Positions 43,920 through 47,786 of a stretch of 47,786 bases of DNA are shown in pieces. A program made the translations under genes and the position numbers. This DNA is from Spirulina sp. SIO3F2 (GTDB lineage: Bacteria; Cyanobacteriota; Cyanobacteriia; Cyanobacteriales; Spirulinaceae): NCBI GenBank assembly GCA_010672165.1, contig JAAHHN010000024.1, positions 1 to 47,786 on the forward strand, in the 5' to 3' direction. Below the pieces are notes generated by a model, which saw only the letters and a program-made list of their open reading frames with translations, did no database searches and was not told the origin of the DNA. How positions within the stretch are numbered: position 1 is the stretch's first letter; the number at the start of each line of letters is the position of its first letter.

Positions 43920-46900
43920 ATGCAGCGGCAGTTAGTAACTCAATCTCTGGTATGGGGAATTTTATGGGGCGTTGGTTTTAATTTGCCCACAATGGCCCAA
44001 AACATCACACCGGCCAATGATGGTACGGGCACAGTTGTAAATGTGCAGGGGAGCGATCGCTTCACAATTCAAGGCGGCTCCCTCTCGGGGGATGGCCAGA
44101 ACCTCTTCCATAGTTTTGAGCAGTTTGGTTTAGATACGAATCAGATTGCCGATTTTCTGACCCAGCCACAGATTCAGAATGTTTTAGGTCGCGTGGTGGG
44201 AGGCAATCCCTCATTTATTAATGGGGTGTTACAAGTATCCGGTAGTAGCACAAATTTGTATCTGATGAACCCCGCTGGGATTGTCTTTGGCTCAGGAGCC
44301 AGCCTGAATGTGGGCGGAGATTTTGTAGCGACGACAGCAGACGCGATCGGTTTTGGCGATTCGCAATGGTTCAACGCTACAGGTAGCAATAATTATCAGA
44401 CATTGGTTGGCAACCCAAATCTGTTTGCTTTTGACCGAATTGACCCTGGTGCAATCGTCAATTCAGGGACGCTTCACCCATCGGGCAATTTGACTGTGCT
44501 AGCGGGAGCAGTGGTTAATACGGGAGAACTGAGCGCCAACACCGTCACTGTCCAAGCGATTCCTGATAGTGCTTTAATTCGACTCTCCCAACCGGATCAC
44601 CTCCTGAGTCTGGAAGTGTTGCCACCTCGGGACGCGCAAGGCAATGTGGGAGCGATCGCCCCCCTCGATCTTCCCAGCTTACTGACGGGCAGCCCGGTCA
44701 GCTTGGCGGCGGAGACGATCGCGGCAATTGAACCCGGCACAACCTGGGCTGCCGGAACTATCCATGCATCGGAAGTTAATCTCCTCGGTGAGCAGGTGGC
44801 GGTTCTCGATACCATCACTACTCCCACGGGTGGCTCAGTGCGCATTGGCGGTGATTATCTCGGTAATGGCCCGATTCCCAACGCGGCAAGGACTTATATC
44901 GATCCCCAAGCAACGATTAATGCAGACCAAGGACAGGTCGTTGTCTGGTCAGATGATGTCACTCGCTTTTTTGGCACGATTAATGCACCAGGCGGGTTTG
45001 TGGAAACCTCTAGCAAAGACCATCTGGAAGTGGTTGGCTCTCAAGTTGTTGCAGCAGACTGGCTTCTCGATCCGTTTAATGTCACGATTGGTGCCGTTGC
45101 ATCAGGTACCTTTAATACTTCAGGGGTAAACCCCGTTATTTTTGAAGCGGCATCGAACGACGCCATTATCGATGTGGCAACCATTCTAGGGACTCTAGCT
45201 GTCGGCACAAGTGTTGCCATCAACACAGGGGTTGCGGGAACTCAGGCAGGCAATATTACAGTGGCAGCCGCAATTAACCCGACTGCTTTAGGGGGGGGAC
45301 CCACCCTGACTTTAACTGCTGCGAATGACATTACGGTCAACGCTGCCATTACCAACGCTGATATAGTTGAAGATCACTTTCTCAATGTTGAACTCTTTGC
45401 AGGCGGCAATATTGATGTGAATGCGGCGATCGCCACAGGCGGGGGCAAAATTGAGGCCAGAACCACAGGTGGCAACATTGACACCACAGGCATTACGTTA
45501 AATGCCTCAGATCTCCGAACCAATGGCAATAATGCCCAAGGTGGTAATGTGATTCTGAATGCGACGGGGACGATCGCCACAGGTGCGATCAATACTTCGG
45601 CAACGACAACCGTAGGTGGTGATGCCACTGCGGGGGCTGTCACCCTGACAGCAGCGGATAGCACGACAACTGCCACCACAACTATAGCAACATCTGCAAC
45701 TGTGGCCGGGGGAACGCTCATCACCACCACAGTCACCACTGCAACCAGCTCGATTACCACCACAACGATCGACGCTTCAGCCACAACCACAGGTGGTGGC
45801 AATTCAACCGGAGGCAATGTCACGTTGACAGCGGCGGGTGCGGCCAATACAGGCACGATTACCACCACGGCAACTGGGGGGACGGCAACCAACGGCACAG
45901 TAACGATTAACCAAACGCCCACAACATCGACAACGAGTACAACATTTGTCAGCGATCGCATCCTGGATGAGCAGTCCGAAGCTTGTCAGGGTGAGAATTG
46001 TGGCGATCGCACTTTAGATAACGCCCCCGACCACCATGCCCTACGCCACAGCGATTACCCAATCAATTCTGCCTATTGCCGGGGTGAGACGACTCGGGCA
46101 GTAACGGCGGCCGAAGACTATTATTCCCAAGAGTTTGCGAGTTACCTAAATCTGCCCCAACTCCCCAAGATTCTCGGCAGCGATCAGGCTCAAACAATGC
46201 TCAAAACCATAGCAAATCAAACGGGGCGAGATAGCGCTGTGGTCTATATGGGCTTTTGCCCTCGTGCTAATCGTCCGCTAGAGCAACAAATTGAACAACA
46301 GGCCCATAAGCAAAAACCAGAGGAACCGCGTCTACCCACAATTCAAGAACAGATTGATGAAGGCGATCGCCTTGTTCTCTTGTTAGTGCAACCGGGTCAA
46401 GATCCGATCCGCCATGAGCTAAATGTCTCCCGTAATCAGGTGCGCGATCTCGGACGGCGGCTACGTCGCACCGTAGCCAATCCCAACCGTCGCACCGCCT
46501 ACCTAAATCCTGCCCAAACCCTTTATTCCTGGATTCTCGAACCCCTCGAAGCAGACTTGCAAGCTGCGGGCATTGACCATTTGGCCTACGTTCCTGTGCC
46601 AGGGTTGCGCACGATTCCCCTCGCCGCAATGCATGATGGCACGGACTTTGCGATCGCCCGCTATAGCCTGAGCCTGCTCCCCTCCCTTTCTCTGACCAAT
46701 CCCACCCCCCAAGATTTACGCCAAGCAACAGTATTGGCGATGGGGGCAGAAACCTTTGCAACCCTGCCTCCGCTGCCTGCTGTACCGGTGGAGCTCAACT
46801 GGATTACGCCCGGCCTTTGGCCGGGCGAAGCCCATCTCAATGCAGCCTTTACCTACAAAAACCTCCAGCAAGCCCGTCGTGAGACCTCCTATCCCATCGT

Positions 46901-47390
46901 GCATCTGGCGACCCATAGCCAATTCCAAGCAGGTACACCTGCGAACTCTTACATCCAGCTTTGGGATCAGCAACTTTCCCTGGATGACATCCACCGTTTA
47001 GATTGGCAGTCGCCCTTGGTGGAATTACTGGTGCTGAGTGCTTGTGAGACGGCTTTTGGGGATGCTGATGCTGAGTTGGGGTTTGTGGGTTTGTCCGTTT
47101 CGACCGGGGCAAAATCCGCGATCGGCAGCTTGTGGACGGTCAGCGATATGGGTACATTAGGCTTGATGGCTCAGTTTTACCAGGAGTTGCGTAGCCGCGA
47201 TCGCGCTCAAGCGCTACAACAAGCCCAATTGGCCATGAGTCGTGCGCAAATACACATCCAGGACAAACAGCTACAACTGTCCAATCAGCAGTCTGTGGGA
47301 CTCTCAGCCGATTTACTTAACGTTGCCCCCTCAGACTTCAGTCATCCTTTTTATTGGGCGGCCTTTACGCTGGTGGGGAGTCCGTGGTGA
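43920..47390 (+). CDS. Secreted TPS-CHAT protein (fourth CHAT locus)
   Basis: A 1156-residue exported protein. The signal peptide ends LPTMAQ (residue 27). A TPS domain follows, with [14 protein letters not shown] and NVGGDF. The passenger is beta-helical (ANDITVNAAITNADI-type strands), then a threonine-rich low-complexity stretch of about 140 residues, unlike the GGGI repeats of the other paralogues. DUF4347 is absent. A Cys pair (689, 694) precedes the CHAT domain (about 860-1156), which keeps His999 (HLATHS) and Cys1042 (LSACETAFGD). The close [13 protein letters not shown] is the common CHAT ending. ATG 43920 opens the signal peptide. Its last 26 bases overlap a convergent histidine kinase gene. 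An exported caspase-like protease or scaffold is inferred; the substrate is unknown. Confidence 0.88.
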   Translation: MQRQLVTQSLVWGILWGVGFNLPTMAQNITPANDGTGTVVNVQGSDRFTIQGGSLSGDGQNLFHSFEQFGLDTNQIADFLTQPQIQNVLGRVVGGNPSFINGVLQVSGSSTNLYLMNPAGIVFGSGASLNVGGDFVATTADAIGFGDSQWFNATGSNNYQTLVGNPNLFAFDRIDPGAIVNSGTLHPSGNLTVLAGAVVNTGELSANTVTVQAIPDSALIRLSQPDHLLSLEVLPPRDAQGNVGAIAPLDLPSLLTGSPVSLAAETIAAIEPGTTWAAGTIHASEVNLLGEQVAVLDTITTPTGGSVRIGGDYLGNGPIPNAARTYIDPQATINADQGQVVVWSDDVTRFFGTINAPGGFVETSSKDHLEVVGSQVVAADWLLDPFNVTIGAVASGTFNTSGVNPVIFEAASNDAIIDVATILGTLAVGTSVAINTGVAGTQAGNITVAAAINPTALGGGPTLTLTAANDITVNAAITNADIVEDHFLNVELFAGGNIDVNAAIATGGGKIEARTTGGNIDTTGITLNASDLRTNGNNAQGGNVILNATGTIATGAINTSATTTVGGDATAGAVTLTAADSTTTATTTIATSATVAGGTLITTTVTTATSSITTTTIDASATTTGGGNSTGGNVTLTAAGAANTGTITTTATGGTATNGTVTINQTPTTSTTSTTFVSDRILDEQSEACQGENCGDRTLDNAPDHHALRHSDYPINSAYCRGETTRAVTAAEDYYSQEFASYLNLPQLPKILGSDQAQTMLKTIANQTGRDSAVVYMGFCPRANRPLEQQIEQQAHKQKPEEPRLPTIQEQIDEGDRLVLLLVQPGQDPIRHELNVSRNQVRDLGRRLRRTVANPNRRTAYLNPAQTLYSWILEPLEADLQAAGIDHLAYVPVPGLRTIPLAAMHDGTDFAIARYSLSLLPSLSLTNPTPQDLRQATVLAMGAETFATLPPLPAVPVELNWITPGLWPGEAHLNAAFTYKNLQQARRETSYPIVHLATHSQFQAGTPANSYIQLWDQQLSLDDIHRLDWQSPLVELLVLSACETAFGDADAELGFVGLSVSTGAKSAIGSLWTVSDMGTLGLMAQFYQELRSRDRAQALQQAQLAMSRAQIHIQDKQLQLSNQQSVGLSADLLNVAPSDFSHPFYWAAFTLVGSPW

Positions 47391-47786
47391 GGGTTGCAAA
47401 GGAGAGCGGCAAATCACAGCGCAGGGCTGGCGGCGCGATCGGCAATGTCACCTTCACTGTTGTGCCCTCACCGGGTTGAGATTGAATCTCCAACTCACCA
47501 TGATGCTGTTCCACCACAATTTGATAACAAATCGGTAACCCCAAGCCAGTGCCTTTACCAACGGGTTTGGTGGTGAAGAATGGATTTAAGCTCCGGTCTT
47601 GAATTTCTGGGGTCATGCCCATACCGTTATCGGCGATCGTCACCAGTACAGCAGGATTTGCGGCCCCCTCATGGGTGAGTAGAACCGTTTCGGTATTAAT
47701 GCGAATATTTTTGTTATCTGAGTCACGCTCCTCCAAGGCATCAATGGCATTATTCAGAAGATTCAGAAATTCCTGATTAAGTTGGC
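47365..47786 (-). CDS. Histidine kinase, C-terminal part (cut by window edge)
   Basis: The minus-strand frame is open to the right edge and ends at 47365. The visible 139 residues are a HATPase_c ATP-binding domain: N-box QEFLNLLNNAIDALEE, G1 IADNGMGM, F-box LNPFFTTKPVG and G2 KGTGLGLPICYQIV. The HisKA and sensor parts lie outside the window. The stop codon TAA lies within the conserved 3' end of the convergent CHAT gene, so the two coding regions overlap by 26 bases. Confidence 0.9.
   Translation of the reverse strand, partial: QLNQEFLNLLNNAIDALEERDSDNKNIRINTETVLLTHEGAANPAVLVTIADNGMGMTPEIQDRSLNPFFTTKPVGKGTGLGLPICYQIVVEQHHGELEIQSQPGEGTTVKVTLPIAPPALRCDLPLSFATLTTDSPPA

Noticed and set aside
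45374-45961. 195-codon minus-strand frame rich in Val
   Set aside because: It is the antisense shadow of the threonine-rich stretch of the fourth CHAT protein.

Overview
The window is chromosomal DNA of a cyanobacterium, most likely a filamentous one. The support is the many copies of the HIP1 octamer GCGATCGC on both strands, the heptanucleotide tandem repeats and other cyanobacterial dispersed repeats, a XisH/XisI pair, a HemJ-type protoporphyrinogen oxidase, and two signature protein groups. These are secreted haemagglutinin-type proteins ending in a CHAT (caspase-like) domain, and giant Ser/Thr-kinase/ATPase hubs with a C-terminal histidine kinase or phosphatase.

Layout. Bases 1-80 (minus) are the start of an IS630-type transposase that runs off the left edge. 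It abuts a CHAT gene that has lost its 5' part and also carries a one-base frameshift near 1321 (to 2387). Two intact, closely related secreted TPS-DUF4347-beta-helix-CHAT genes follow (2578-6729 and 6887-11161). From 11.2 to 13.7 kb there is an RTX-like C-terminal fragment, a NarL-type sensor kinase (minus) and a divergent Spy/CpxP-like periplasmic protein with an internal duplication. Bases 13696-14827 hold no recognisable protein gene but contain two strong intrinsic terminators and several repeat hairpins, so small RNAs are possible there.

From 14.8 to 35.3 kb three giant paralogues dominate: a Ser/Thr kinase-ATPase-GAF-SpoIIE phosphatase (plus), then two Ser/Thr kinase-ATPase-GAF-histidine kinases (minus). 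An alpha/beta hydrolase and a GT4 glycosyltransferase sit between the first and the other two. Housekeeping-type genes follow: hemJ (minus), rsmG (plus), xisH-xisI (plus) and a CIA30-family protein (plus). From 43.2 down to 38.7 kb a tight minus-strand cluster encodes a membrane-anchored class A beta-lactamase-like serine hydrolase, a PAS histidine kinase, a stand-alone receiver and a receiver-histidine kinase. A fourth secreted TPS-CHAT gene (43920-47390) overlaps tail-to-tail with a histidine kinase that is cut by the right edge.

How the parts may fit. The region is rich in signalling (seven kinase or hub proteins and one stand-alone receiver) and in exported caspase-like proteins, but no TpsB-type outer-membrane transporter is present, so secretion must depend on a partner elsewhere. 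The main points of interest are caspase-like proteases on exported beta-helical passengers, dispersed repeats apparently used as coding sequence inside them, the exchange of output domain between the giant kinases, a serine hydrolase gene abutting a phosphorelay, and an orphan XisH/XisI pair. All functional statements come from sequence reading alone.
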